DNA of 34,336 bases from a virus. Shown here piece after piece: positions 1-7,390 of the stretch. The notes beneath the pieces are model-generated. The model saw only the letters and a list, made by a program, of their open reading frames with translations. It was not told the DNA's origin and ran no database searches. Positions within the stretch are counted from its first letter, which is position 1. Every line of letters starts with the position of its first letter. Where the stretch lies: IMG/VR virus record IMGVR_UViG_3300028800_000655, positions 1-34,336 of that record. One strand, 5' to 3'. Made by a program: the position numbers and the translations under genes.

Positions 1-1
1 G

Positions 2-184
2 ACTATTTCAGAATACTTGAAGAACCTATTTGGAGGGCTTGGCATTGTCTTCTTCTTGTTGACTTTCATTCTTGGTTTTATTGCTGAAGCTCGTGGCCCT
101 AAATGGGAGGACTTGGACTTCTTTCGCTTCATAGCGTTATCTGTCGCATGTTCTCTAATTTCGATGGCGTTCAGGGAGCACTAA
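2..184 (+). CDS. small two-helix membrane protein, 5' end cut off
   Basis: An open frame enters from the left edge and ends at TAA 182-184, leaving 60 residues. The visible part has two hydrophobic segments: one at about residues 10-30 rich in Gly, Val, Phe, Leu and Ile, and one at about residues 42-56. A charged stretch with KWEDLDFF lies between them. This suggests a small inner-membrane protein with two helices, such as a phage superinfection or host-takeover factor, but no family is recognised. It lies at the head of the plus-strand early block and its start is outside the window. Confidence 0.6.
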   Translation, partial: TISEYLKNLFGGLGIVFFLLTFILGFIAEARGPKWEDLDFFRFIALSVACSLISMAFREH

Positions 185-221
185 CCCGCCTCCATACGGA
201 GCGCGATGAAAGGAATAAAAA

Positions 222-371
222 ATGAACCTAAACACACGTTGTGCTTATATGTTACCTAACCATTTACAATGCGCTAATACAGCACAGGATAATTCTACCA
301 TGTGCGCATTGCATATTGATCACGAAGTAAAACCTGCTGTAACCAAGCCAAATCTAGTAGTCAAAAAATAG
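222..371 (+). CDS. 49-aa Cys/His protein, probable small zinc finger
   Basis: ATG at 222 follows AAAGGAATAAAAA, a fair ribosome binding site, and the frame ends with TAG at 369-371, ten bases before the next gene. The protein has Cys7, Cys17, Cys28 and His31, spaced C-x9-C-x10-C-x2-H. This resembles the small CCCH zinc-binding peptides common in phages and bacteria, whose usual pattern is C-x8/9-C-x10/11-C-x2-H. The tail after residue 32 is basic and extended. Nucleic acid or protein binding is plausible but inferred only from the metal-site pattern. It leads the ATPase/SSB gene pair. Confidence 0.6.
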   Translation: MNLNTRCAYMLPNHLQCANTAQDNSTMCALHIDHEVKPAVTKPNLVVKK

Positions 372-380
372 GAGTAATCA

Positions 381-1163
381 ATGTACGAAAACATATCAGG
401 TTTGATTGATCTTGGTGCGGAATCAAAATATAAAATCGCCATAGTCGGAGTACCAAAGGCGGGAAAAAGCTGGCTGGCTTATACAGCACCAGCCCCGCTG
501 TATACTTTTGATTTTGATACCCGCTCTGAGTCTCTTAAGGAATTTTGCCGTAAATATAAACGCACGGATATATCCGGGAAATCTTATTGGGATAAAAATC
601 CTAATGCTCCAAACGCTATGGATCAGGTCGAGGCGGATATCTCAGCATTTGAGTACGATAAACAGCGAGGTAAGGAAATTCCCAAAACCTACGTCCTCGA
701 TTCCATGACATATATGCGTACTGCTATGGAACATACTCTTATTTATCAACAGCAGCAGCTCTCCAGAAAAATCAAGATTGGCTCAACTGTTCTAAATATC
801 CCGCAGGGATGGGATATTATAAACGGACTTAGAGCTTATATGGACTACATAGTAGGTAGACTCAGTGAGCTTGGTAACGTGATAGCAGTCTTTCATGAAA
901 CTGATGAAACTGATAAAGCTAAGTCCACGAAAGAAGTCCGAGCATATACGGGAATGAAAACTGTGCAGCCTGTATACTTAGCAACTGTTCTTTCCCTGTT
1001 TAATGACGTATTCCGAGTCTCGGTGGATTATAGTGGTAAGCGCATAGTAACCACATCTCCTACTAGTGATTTTATGTGTTCCACTTCTATGAAGCTTGAT
1101 CCTACTGAGAGCCCGAATCTAGCTGACATGATCGCAAAACACCAGAAAGCATCCCAAGTTTAA
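381..1163 (+). CDS. Sak4-like phage recombination ATPase (AAA_24, RecA fold)
   Basis: This 260-residue protein has a Walker A motif GVPKAGKS at residues 23-30, right after a basic beta strand, and a Walker B-like strand YVLDS at 104-108. The N-terminal layout, LG....KIAIVG.PKAGKSWLAYTAPAPLYTFDFD, is that of the phage AAA_24/Sak4 family. Members are RecA-core, ATP-dependent single-strand annealing or recombination proteins. The next gene is a DUF669-type ssDNA-binding protein, and Sak4 homologues are often paired with an SSB, which supports the call. It starts at ATG 381 behind AGGAGTAATCA. It probably acts in the cytoplasm during replication-coupled recombination. An annealing activity of this particular protein is inferred. 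Confidence 0.8.
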   Translation: MYENISGLIDLGAESKYKIAIVGVPKAGKSWLAYTAPAPLYTFDFDTRSESLKEFCRKYKRTDISGKSYWDKNPNAPNAMDQVEADISAFEYDKQRGKEIPKTYVLDSMTYMRTAMEHTLIYQQQQLSRKIKIGSTVLNIPQGWDIINGLRAYMDYIVGRLSELGNVIAVFHETDETDKAKSTKEVRAYTGMKTVQPVYLATVLSLFNDVFRVSVDYSGKRIVTTSPTSDFMCSTSMKLDPTESPNLADMIAKHQKASQV

Positions 1164-1223
1164 TCACAAGTTCGCGCAAGCGAAGTACGAGAAGTAAAAT
1201 AAAAACACAACGAGGTAATACAA

Positions 1224-1715
1224 GTGGCTACTTTTCAAATGAAGGTAAGTAACGATAAGATCGAAGGATTTGATGTTATTCCTCCGGGACAGTATGATGT
1301 TAAACTTGTAAGCTTTAACCCAAAGCTTTCCAAGTCCGGTACGTCGCTTAATTATAACCCTTGCATGGTAGTGGTAAATCATCCTGAATTCGCGGGAAGG
1401 AAAGTATTTGATTCCTTGAACGCTCCGTGGGTTTGGGCTGATTTTTCCCATTGCTTTGGACTTCCGCTGGAAACAGATGGTAAGGATAACTGGCTCCCCG
1501 GAGAATGGACTGGCGATCCCGCTAAGTACAAGGCTGATGATCCTGCGACGTTTGTTTACAAGGGGCCATTAGTTGGGCGTACTGGTAAGATTGAGGTCGC
1601 GGTTGACAACTATCAGGGCAAGGATAGTAATAAAGTCAGTCGTTATCTTTGTGCGGTTGCGGATTGCGCGACCAAGTTTCCAAAGATTCGGCACTCAACG
1701 AACCTGATTAAGTAG
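1224..1715 (+). CDS. DUF669-type single-stranded DNA-binding protein
   Basis: The 163-residue product starts at GTG 1224, with CGAGG as a weak ribosome binding site 60 bp after the ATPase gene. It opens with an IPPGQYDVKLVSF strand, then a KSGTSLNY segment, a GRKVFDSLNAP turn and a GRTGKIEVAVDNYQGKDSNKV strand near the C-terminus. This order of PPG-x-Y, S-K-S-G, VFD and GK-x-EV elements matches the DUF669 family, whose members are treated as phage OB-fold-like SSBs that accompany Sak4 or Erf-type recombinases. A Trp-rich stretch (WVWADF) could stack on bases. It is the last gene before a strong terminator, so the ATPase and SSB form a short transcription unit of their own. Confidence 0.7.
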   Translation: MATFQMKVSNDKIEGFDVIPPGQYDVKLVSFNPKLSKSGTSLNYNPCMVVVNHPEFAGRKVFDSLNAPWVWADFSHCFGLPLETDGKDNWLPGEWTGDPAKYKADDPATFVYKGPLVGRTGKIEVAVDNYQGKDSNKVSRYLCAVADCATKFPKIRHSTNLIK

Positions 1716-1736
1716 GGAGAGGAAAGCTTGTATCAC

Positions 1737-1776
1737 TTGAGCGGGTAGGATATATGCTCTACCCGCTCAATTTTTC
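1737..1776 (+). terminator. Rho-independent terminator after the SSB gene
   Basis: A perfect 12-bp inverted repeat (1737-1748 pairs with 1759-1770, core GAGCGGGTAG/CTACCCGCTC) encloses a 10-base loop and is followed by TTTTT at 1771-1775. It lies 21 bp after the SSB stop codon and 25 bp before the next start, so it should separate the ATPase/SSB unit from the polymerase operon or act as an attenuator. Confidence 0.88.
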
Positions 1777-1800
1777 AATCTAAAACCAAGGAGAATGTAT

Positions 1801-1941
1801 ATGGCAGATGAAGATATTGAAGATATGTTCTGTGACGAGTGTGGGGAGTTGCATGAGGATTGTATGTGTGATGTAGATGCCGAGGACGAGGATGAAGATG
1901 CCGATGACCCCGAAAGTGAAAGCCCCGATCAAGTTAACTAA
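1801..1941 (+). CDS. 46-aa very acidic protein with CxxC and CxC
   Basis: ATG 1801 is preceded by AAGGAGAATGTAT, a strong ribosome binding site, and translation ends at TAA 1939-1941. The peptide has Cys11-x2-Cys14 and Cys21-x-Cys23, a possible zinc site, followed by a run of Asp/Glu (about residues 24-40). Acidic small phage proteins often act as DNA mimics or as host-protein inhibitors, but there is no direct evidence for that here. Its last third overlaps the start of the next gene in another frame, which suggests translational coupling. Confidence 0.6.
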   Translation: MADEDIEDMFCDECGELHEDCMCDVDAEDEDEDADDPESESPDQVN

Positions 1942-2098
1942 GGAAGGTTTGAACGGAATTAGATTCGGTAGTGTATCAGATGCGAAGCTTATTCGTATTC
2001 TAAATGCTCCACCAAATAACAAGGAAGTAAGCGAACGCGCAGCACGTTGGATGGCGGCACAGATTTTAGGAAATTACGGTTATGAGTTAGAGGGATAG
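1892..2098 (+). CDS. 68-aa basic protein overlapping the acidic gene
   Basis: The frame is open from 1877 to TAG 2096-2098. ATG 1892 (behind GAGGACGAGG), 1898 and 1904 are all possible starts; 1892 is chosen for its purine-rich upstream sequence. The N-terminus is Lys/Pro rich, and the rest (KLIRILNAPPNNKEVSERAARWMAAQILGNYGYELEG) reads as a real helical protein. It overlaps the acidic 46-aa gene by 50 bp and ends 5 bp before the exonuclease gene. The function is unknown. The Asp/Glu run upstream and the Lys/Pro run here come from the same bases read in two frames, so the first residues are probably under little constraint. Confidence 0.5.
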   Translation: MKMPMTPKVKAPIKLTKEGLNGIRFGSVSDAKLIRILNAPPNNKEVSERAARWMAAQILGNYGYELEG

Positions 2099-2103
2099 TT
2101 ATA

Positions 2104-3228
2104 ATGTATGTACACCCAAAAGGTAATCCGACTGCTCCGGTATGGATTATATTAAACAAACCCTTAAGTGGAGATGAGGATAAAGGGTATTTGTTCTCAT
2201 CTCCACAGGGGTATGTGTTTGATAAGATGCTTGCCGAAGCAGGAATCACAGATTATTATGTAATAGTGCAGAAACCTGATACAGCGAATACTTCAGCAGC
2301 GGGGTCTTGGGAATCAAGCTTACATACTTACAAGCCGCCTATTATTATACCGCTAGGTTCCGCAGGGAATTGGCTGGTTGAGGAGATGCGGTTTAAATAT
2401 CAGAAGAAGAATTATAACCCTGATATGGATTCAGAACTCTCGAAGTATGCTGGTTCATTACTCTCCTCGAATATGGGGAATAAGCTTGATTGGCCGCATT
2501 ATATAATTCCGACATTTGAACCGATGGATGTGATTCGTCAGTGGAAGATTCGGGATATAGTTGTGAGTTGTGATTTGAGTAAGGCAGCCGCGGAACTTGA
2601 ATATTGGAGAAATAATGGACACAGTATCCAACCTCTACCAAAACGCACACATAAGATCACTTTTGAATCGTTCGATGAACTGCTTTCTATTATTGATGAT
2701 TTTCTTAATTATGATATTATTTCTAACGACATTGAGACAATCTATCCAAAAGCACCTACTAAAACTCAACCATCACAATTTTATGGTATTTTGCCGGGAT
2801 ATCCTGTTGTTATTGGGCTGGCTCCTTCTATTGATTTCGGAATCAGCTTTGATTGCTTTCGCGATTCGGTAGTTGAGACACGAGAGTTATGGAAACACCT
2901 AGCTAAACTCTTTTGGGAAGTCCCCTCTCTTGGACAAAACTTCTTCAACTTTGATGCTAACTACTACGAAGCACTTGGCTTTCGATTCCCACTAGAAAAA
3001 TGCCGCGATACACTTATACAGCATCATATACTCTGGCCGGAACTTAAGCACACATTGCAGTTCCAGACGCGGCAGTATACAAGAGAGCGGTACTATAAGG
3101 ATGAGGGCCACGGATGGAGTACGAAGAACACGACTATGTTAAAGACATATAATGTCAAAGATGTATGCGTTACTATGGAAATCTACCTAGCACAACTTGA
3201 GGAACTAAAACAGCGAGGACTTGAATAA
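2104..3228 (+). CDS. 3'-5' exonuclease half of a split family A DNA polymerase, with UDG-like N-terminal domain
   Basis: The protein has 374 residues. Residues 180-374 carry the DEDDy proofreading motifs: Exo I at 208-211 (NDIE, with Asp209 and Glu211), Exo II around 278-291 (GQNFFNFDANYYEAL, with Asp284) and Exo III at 349-353 (YNVKD, with Tyr349 and Asp353). Asp302 lies in the usual D-T-x8-P-x4-L helix. Residues 1-165 follow the layout of the uracil-DNA glycosylase superfamily: an AGI turn, KPPIIIPLGSAGNWLV, YAGSLLSS, then HYIIPTFEP and a final DL. The segment up to about residue 155 has no cysteine, so no iron-sulphur cluster, and the usual GE.PG catalytic motif is not intact. Its stop overlaps the next start (TAATG). 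The polymerase half is encoded separately at 4021-5559. Confidence 0.8.
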   Translation: MYVHPKGNPTAPVWIILNKPLSGDEDKGYLFSSPQGYVFDKMLAEAGITDYYVIVQKPDTANTSAAGSWESSLHTYKPPIIIPLGSAGNWLVEEMRFKYQKKNYNPDMDSELSKYAGSLLSSNMGNKLDWPHYIIPTFEPMDVIRQWKIRDIVVSCDLSKAAAELEYWRNNGHSIQPLPKRTHKITFESFDELLSIIDDFLNYDIISNDIETIYPKAPTKTQPSQFYGILPGYPVVIGLAPSIDFGISFDCFRDSVVETRELWKHLAKLFWEVPSLGQNFFNFDANYYEALGFRFPLEKCRDTLIQHHILWPELKHTLQFQTRQYTRERYYKDEGHGWSTKNTTMLKTYNVKDVCVTMEIYLAQLEELKQRGLE

Positions 3229-3431
3229 TGACCGAAATCTCACTCGAATCACAGGAGATTTTATCAGATCAGATAAACTCCCAACTACGAAATCTGGCGG
3301 AGCTTGTACAGGAAAATCACGAAGCGTACAAGCTTTGCTATCAACTTGGCGAGCACTTCAACACCTATGCATCAAATGCTCGCTTACTTGCAACACCGCT
3401 TAGAAATGATGTACAAATCGGAGGTTATTAA
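3228..3431 (+). CDS. 67-aa helical protein between polymerase halves
   Basis: It starts at ATG 3228 in a TAATG overlap with the exonuclease stop and ends in another TAATG overlap at 3431, so it is translationally coupled on both sides. The sequence is amphipathic and Glu/Gln/Leu rich (QINSQLRNLAELVQENHEAYKLCYQLGEHF), as in a short coiled coil or helical hairpin. No family is recognised. Its place between the exonuclease and polymerase genes makes a role in holding or modulating the split polymerase possible, but this is only inference from position. Confidence 0.65.
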   Translation: MTEISLESQEILSDQINSQLRNLAELVQENHEAYKLCYQLGEHFNTYASNARLLATPLRNDVQIGGY

Positions 3432-3640
3432 TGCCTGGAATCAACTTGGAATATAGTACAGACCACATTTGGACTATGGAAGATCGTGAAGGATTCATAG
3501 GACTAAGGTTAGATTGTGGCGATGCTGGCGTAATCTACTTTACCAAAGAACAAGCCTCAGAAGTTGTAGCAGCGTTCTCAATGCATTTAGCTTACAATAA
3601 GATATCTAAAATTGAGTATAAACCAGACGAGGTAAAATAA
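3431..3640 (+). CDS. 69-aa hypothetical protein between polymerase halves
   Basis: ATG 3431 overlaps the previous stop (TAATG) and the frame ends at TAA 3638-3640, directly abutting ATG 3641. The product alternates short beta strands (GFIGLRLDCGDAGVIYF) with one helix (TKEQASEVVAAFSMHLAYN). This small alpha/beta layout occurs in many phage orphan proteins. There is no catalytic motif, signal peptide or membrane segment. It is the second of three small genes inserted in the replication operon between the exonuclease and the polymerase. Confidence 0.6.
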   Translation: MPGINLEYSTDHIWTMEDREGFIGLRLDCGDAGVIYFTKEQASEVVAAFSMHLAYNKISKIEYKPDEVK

Positions 3641-4009
3641 ATGGCAGTTCAACAGTACGAACAAATCTATAATTGTACCCCGTCGCAGTTTACGACGGCT
3701 ATGGCAACTACTCTCCCCGGCGTGGGATTTACAGTTATTCAGGCTCCTAATAAGTTCGCGGGTATTATAGTTGGTGCAAGCTCCGGTGGCGCGGGGCTTG
3801 GGCAATGTGATTTTAGCTACGACGGGCAGTATTTTCTCCGCTTCTTCGGAGCGAATCCGATCCCTGTAGCACAACAAACCAGTGCGGGGATTCCGCAGTC
3901 TAATCTATTCCCGGCCCTGGTAACTGAACTCAACTCCGCACTTCTGGCCTTGCTCGGTGCTCCGGTTATTGCTCCGAATCTTGCTGTACCTGCGAACTAT
4001 GTACCGTAA
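3641..4009 (+). CDS. YNCTP-motif protein, copy 1
   Basis: This 122-residue protein begins at ATG 3641, preceded by GAGGTAAAATAA. Residues 10-26 read YNCTPSQFTTAMATTLP. The same YNCTP-x-Q element opens the protein encoded at 29284-29562, where it is followed, as here, by a helix, a strand (GFTV here, VTVNF there) and a Phe/Trp-containing beta segment. The middle is Gly rich (GASSGGAGLGQCDFSYDGQYFLRFF), then a helix (LFPALVTELNSALLALLG) and a Pro/Ala-rich end. I know of no function. The two copies sit in different strands and different modules (replication here, portal there), which makes them a phage-specific paralogous family. Confidence 0.65.
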   Translation: MAVQQYEQIYNCTPSQFTTAMATTLPGVGFTVIQAPNKFAGIIVGASSGGAGLGQCDFSYDGQYFLRFFGANPIPVAQQTSAGIPQSNLFPALVTELNSALLALLGAPVIAPNLAVPANYVP

Positions 4010-4020
4010 TCAAGGATATC

Positions 4021-5559
4021 ATGATTCCTAATCGTATCACAAATGAATACCTACATGCGCTCCAGGCTGTCTATCACAAAATAGACAGCCGGGGCATTGT
4101 AGTTTCACACGAGAGGCTAAAAGATGCCAGCGAGTATATTAATAAAGATATACTTAATCAGTGTGCTATTGTTAGTTCTACTTGGAGTATTCCTTGTTAC
4201 ATCGGAGCCAGAAACAAACCGGAAGCTAGCCTTGGGAGCAGTATTAATCTTAATTCTTCCTCTGGCGACAATACTCCTCTTGCTCATTTAAAGAAGATGG
4301 GATTCAAAATCCCAAAGGTATCAAGTAGAGACGAAGATGGTAACTACATAGCAAAGGAATCCCTCAATGAACTCGTCCTTCAAAAAATATACGCTACTAA
4401 TCAATTCAACATACCTGGAGGAGACCCCGCACTACGAGCGTTACTTAGAATCCGTGAACTCGGTACTCTCCGCGCGAGGTATATTAATGCAAATCTCTAT
4501 CGGCAAGGAGAATACGCGGTATTCCTTACTAATTATAACTGCGCTGGAACTGTTACAGGGAGACGAGGTAGCCGCAAGCATTCTTTTGGCTTTGGAGGAA
4601 ACGCTCAAAACTTTCCCAAGCATGGAGAGCTTGCAAAAATCTATCGGAAATGTCTTATTGCGCGGGCTGGTAAAATATTTCTGAATATAGACCAGATGCA
4701 GGCTGAGGATTGGCCTACTTCTGCGCTGGCAAGTAACGCGGAAGCTTTGGATGACCTGATAAATAATATAGATCGCCATAGAAAACTAGCTTGTATAATC
4801 TTTGACCTACCCTGGGATTACTACACAGATTCAGAATGGAAAGATTCCATTGAACGCTACCTCGGAAAGAAAACTCGCCACGCTAATAACTATGGTATGC
4901 GTGGGAACACAATGTCTGATTCTCTGGCTAAGGAAGGTCATAGTCTCACGCCTGCGCAATGCTCTGCGATCCTTGATAAAGTAAACAAAGCCGACCCAAG
5001 TGTAGACCAAGTATTCCACAAGTACATAAAGGATAGACTATATGCCGAACGAAAACTCAGCACCCCCTTTGGACGTGAACGATATTTCTTTGGACTCCGC
5101 GCCGGAGAAGCAGGAAGTAATAATAAAATATTCAACGAAGCCTTTAGCTACATACCACAGTCTACTGTGGGCGATAACACGGGATTTGCGGTGTTTAATC
5201 TTGAAACCGGAAATGACAAAACAAGAGGTCATATCTTACAAGAATGCCATGATTCGATTGTGCAGGAGATTGACAATAATGTGGACACTATCTGGGATCA
5301 TATCCAAGAAACTAAGAAAGCATTTGACAGAACAATTAAATTCCACAATGGAATTGAACTTAGAATCCCCGTCGAAGGAGAAATTGGATACGACTTTGCC
5401 GAAAGCATAACCTTCAAAGCTCGGAATGGTTCCAAGCGACTAGACGATATATCATATTCTGATGTTCAGGCAGCTTGGTACAAGCTACAGGAACTCAAGG
5501 AGAGAGAGATGCAGAATGCCGAGGAAACTTCTCAAGAATTGGATCAGCAGTTATGCTGA
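4021..5559 (+). CDS. polymerase half of a split family A DNA polymerase
   Basis: The 512-residue product starts at ATG 4021 behind CAAGGATATC. It contains the family A thumb-palm signature TGRRGS...NAQNFPK (179-200). Motif A is at 222-231 (NIDQMQAEDW, with metal-binding Asp224 and Glu229), motif B at 283-294 (KKTRHANNYGMR) and motif C at 409-413 (CHDSI, with His410 and Asp411). Motif C is HDS rather than the common HDE, and the Arg of the usual DxSQxExR is Trp231. No exonuclease domain is present; it is encoded 793 bp upstream as a separate protein. The enzyme should extend primers in phage replication, probably in complex with that exonuclease subunit. The 3' end overlaps the helicase start by 44 bp. 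Confidence 0.88.
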   Translation: MIPNRITNEYLHALQAVYHKIDSRGIVVSHERLKDASEYINKDILNQCAIVSSTWSIPCYIGARNKPEASLGSSINLNSSSGDNTPLAHLKKMGFKIPKVSSRDEDGNYIAKESLNELVLQKIYATNQFNIPGGDPALRALLRIRELGTLRARYINANLYRQGEYAVFLTNYNCAGTVTGRRGSRKHSFGFGGNAQNFPKHGELAKIYRKCLIARAGKIFLNIDQMQAEDWPTSALASNAEALDDLINNIDRHRKLACIIFDLPWDYYTDSEWKDSIERYLGKKTRHANNYGMRGNTMSDSLAKEGHSLTPAQCSAILDKVNKADPSVDQVFHKYIKDRLYAERKLSTPFGRERYFFGLRAGEAGSNNKIFNEAFSYIPQSTVGDNTGFAVFNLETGNDKTRGHILQECHDSIVQEIDNNVDTIWDHIQETKKAFDRTIKFHNGIELRIPVEGEIGYDFAESITFKARNGSKRLDDISYSDVQAAWYKLQELKEREMQNAEETSQELDQQLC

Positions 5560-6763
5560 GGCTCTCGATCCAATTACGGAGGCACCACAAGCATTCGTAA
5601 TTTGGAGCGCGATCTCAGTTGTTAGTGCGGTTTTGAAAAAGAAAGTATGGGTAGATAGGGGGCCGTATTTAGTTTATCCGAATCAGTACATAGTCCTTGT
5701 AGGCCCGCCGGGATGTGGTAAGGGAACAGCTATGCACCCTGCGCATAACTTTATCAAAGAGTATAAGCCTGAACTGGCCAATTACTTATCAGATCGTATA
5801 ACCGCAGAGGAAATAATAGTACGACTTGCTAAGGGATTTCAAACAACCTCAGTAGTTAATGGACAGGTAGTTGCAAGTACCGAATCCACAGCATGTATTA
5901 TGGCATCTGAACTCAGTACCTTTTTAGGCAGCAGCGAATGGATGACAGCATTCCTCTGTGATACTTGGGATAGGAGTAAATTTGAATATGGAACTAAGAA
6001 CAAAGGTAGTCATTCTATTAAAGATATGTGCGTTAGCCTTATTGGGTGTTGTGTACCGGATTTCATCCGTAAGATTAACGGGAAGGTCAACGCAGCCGAA
6101 GCAATTAATAGCGGCTTCACAGCGAGAACCATATTCGTATTTGCTAACGAAAGGAGTAAGAAACTACCCTGGCCAGTGGCGTTAGCCAAGATGCCCGGTG
6201 GTATGGAACTCATAACAAACCTGCGCCATGATCTTGAGGAGGTTGCTAAGTTAAAAGGAGAATACACATTCACACAAGATGCTATTGATACATTTACTCC
6301 GTGGTATAAGAGTCTTCATGCTACGGATATGGATTCAGATGTAGTGAGGCATTTTAAGAGTAGGCAGGATGTACATGTTTTAAAAGTGGCCATGTGCCTA
6401 GCGGCGGCAAGTACAGATAAGCTCATAATTGATCGTTGGTGTCTTACTACAGCAATAGCCTTAGTACAGGGCGTACTTAATACACTTGATATTACATTTA
6501 GAGGAGTGGGAGAAAGTTCGCTTAGCGAGGCTACAGCTAAAGTACAATCATTCATGGAGAGGAAAGGACTTGCAAGTAGAGCGGAACTTATGGGCGCAAT
6601 GACGCGCCATGCTACGATGGAGGATGTTGATAGAATCCTCTTTACACTAAAGACAATAGGCTTAATCAGAGATCCAATTATAGGGAGTCGCCAATATTAT
6701 GAATACGTTAGACAGGGAGCAGGAAATGCTGGGCAGACCAGCGGCGGAGTTACAAACCCATAA
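5516..6763 (+). CDS. DUF3987-like replicative helicase/ATPase
   Basis: The start at ATG 5516 is chosen because AAGGAGAGAGAG lies just upstream and the protein then begins MPRKLLKNWISSY; the frame is open further left, inside the polymerase gene. The 415-residue product has a DUF3987 layout: a hydrophobic helix before YPNQYIVLVGPPGCGKGT, with Walker A at residues 63-71, and a Walker B-like strand ACIMASEL at 126-133 with Glu132. Then come LCDTWDRSKFEYGTKNKG and a SGFTARTIFVF segment typical of the family. The C-terminal part (about 350-400) reads as a winged-helix-like unit. DUF3987 proteins act as helicases or as primase-helicase partners in phages and mobile elements. No separate primase is seen in the window. 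Confidence 0.75.
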   Translation: MPRKLLKNWISSYAEALDPITEAPQAFVIWSAISVVSAVLKKKVWVDRGPYLVYPNQYIVLVGPPGCGKGTAMHPAHNFIKEYKPELANYLSDRITAEEIIVRLAKGFQTTSVVNGQVVASTESTACIMASELSTFLGSSEWMTAFLCDTWDRSKFEYGTKNKGSHSIKDMCVSLIGCCVPDFIRKINGKVNAAEAINSGFTARTIFVFANERSKKLPWPVALAKMPGGMELITNLRHDLEEVAKLKGEYTFTQDAIDTFTPWYKSLHATDMDSDVVRHFKSRQDVHVLKVAMCLAAASTDKLIIDRWCLTTAIALVQGVLNTLDITFRGVGESSLSEATAKVQSFMERKGLASRAELMGAMTRHATMEDVDRILFTLKTIGLIRDPIIGSRQYYEYVRQGAGNAGQTSGGVTNP

Positions 6764-7298
6764 TGAAGATAATGTTATCTTCGTAGTAGCAGGTAAACTC
6801 GGACTTGAGGCTATTGAGAATAAGATACTTATTCTTATTGATAAGTTTAAATCTGGGTACGAGTGTAAGGATTGTGAAGAAACTGGAATATTCAAGTCCT
6901 GTGAGTGTGAGAGGCGTGGTACTCCGGGAAGGTACACAGTAGGAAACATAGATCGTGAGTGTAGAATCTGCGATGGTAAGTACGAGGAAATGCGTGGTAA
7001 GACTTGTTTACCATGTAAAGGCACAGGTACAACTCTTATCATCCCAGAAAACTCCAAAGCTATCCCAACCTCCGGTGTGATCGTATCTACCGGGCCACTA
7101 TGTAAAACTCGTAAAATAAGTGAGCGAGTATTATTCGGAGCGCATACTGGCTACTTCCTCCCCTTCAAGGGCAACGCTAAAATAAGATGTATGCGTGAGG
7201 ATGAGCCACTTTGCCTGATATATTCACTCGATTCAAACAAAACCCTTGGAGATTTTATACAAATCGACGATAATGCAGAAACCCAAAATCAATTCTAA
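6726..7298 (+). CDS. GroES-like co-chaperonin with an inserted DnaJ-type zinc finger
   Basis: ATG 6726 is preferred (AGGGAG-x7-ATG); ATG 6699 in the same frame would add nine residues. The 190-aa product has four Cys pairs typical of the DnaJ central zinc domain: C47-x2-C50 before EETG, C59-x-C61 before ERRG, C79-x2-C82 before DG, and C94-x2-C97 before KGTG. Residues 103-167 look like the GroES/Cpn10 barrel: a TSGVIVSTG mobile-loop-like segment, ERVLFGAHTGYFLPFKG, and MREDEPLCLIY at the end, where GroES has ESDILAIV. The GroES first strand seems to be ENKILILIDKF at 31-41, which places the zinc finger inside the fold. The role is likely help in folding capsid or spike proteins with a chaperonin. 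It is the last gene of the early operon. Confidence 0.72.
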   Translation: MLGRPAAELQTHNEDNVIFVVAGKLGLEAIENKILILIDKFKSGYECKDCEETGIFKSCECERRGTPGRYTVGNIDRECRICDGKYEEMRGKTCLPCKGTGTTLIIPENSKAIPTSGVIVSTGPLCKTRKISERVLFGAHTGYFLPFKGNAKIRCMREDEPLCLIYSLDSNKTLGDFIQIDDNAETQNQF

Positions 7299-7309
7299 GC
7301 AGCAAAAAC

Positions 7310-7338
7310 AATGGCCTCCGATTAGGGAGGCCATTTTA
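7310..7338. terminator. bidirectional terminator at the convergent junction
   Basis: AATGGCCTCC (7310-7319) pairs perfectly with GGAGGCCATT (7326-7335) around a six-base loop. On the plus strand TT follows directly; on the minus strand the stem is followed by GTTTTTG, a good U-tract. It sits 12 bp after the co-chaperonin stop and downstream of the minus-strand late genes, so it can end transcription from both directions. Confidence 0.85.
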
Positions 7339-7390
7339 CTTCAATCGCCAACAATACAGCCAAGCCGATGATGATGAGCGCGATCCGCAT
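7322..7390 (-). CDS. 22-aa hydrophobic mini-ORF
   Basis: ATG 7390 on the minus strand follows GAGGGCTGGTA. Its first bases overlap the stop of a preceding short frame (TAATG), and the frame ends inside the bidirectional terminator. The peptide is M-R followed by about 15 aliphatic residues and then E-V-K-W-P-P, that is, one potential membrane helix with a positive N-terminus. It could be a tiny membrane peptide or the leftover of a larger lysis or membrane gene. The ribosome binding site and overlap favour translation, but its size keeps confidence low. Confidence 0.3.
   Translation of the reverse strand: MRIALIIIGLAVLLAIEVKWPP

Noticed and set aside
1164-1451. 95-codon minus-strand frame opposite the SSB gene
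   Set aside because: It is antisense to a well-supported gene, with low-complexity aromatic sequence and no ribosome binding site.
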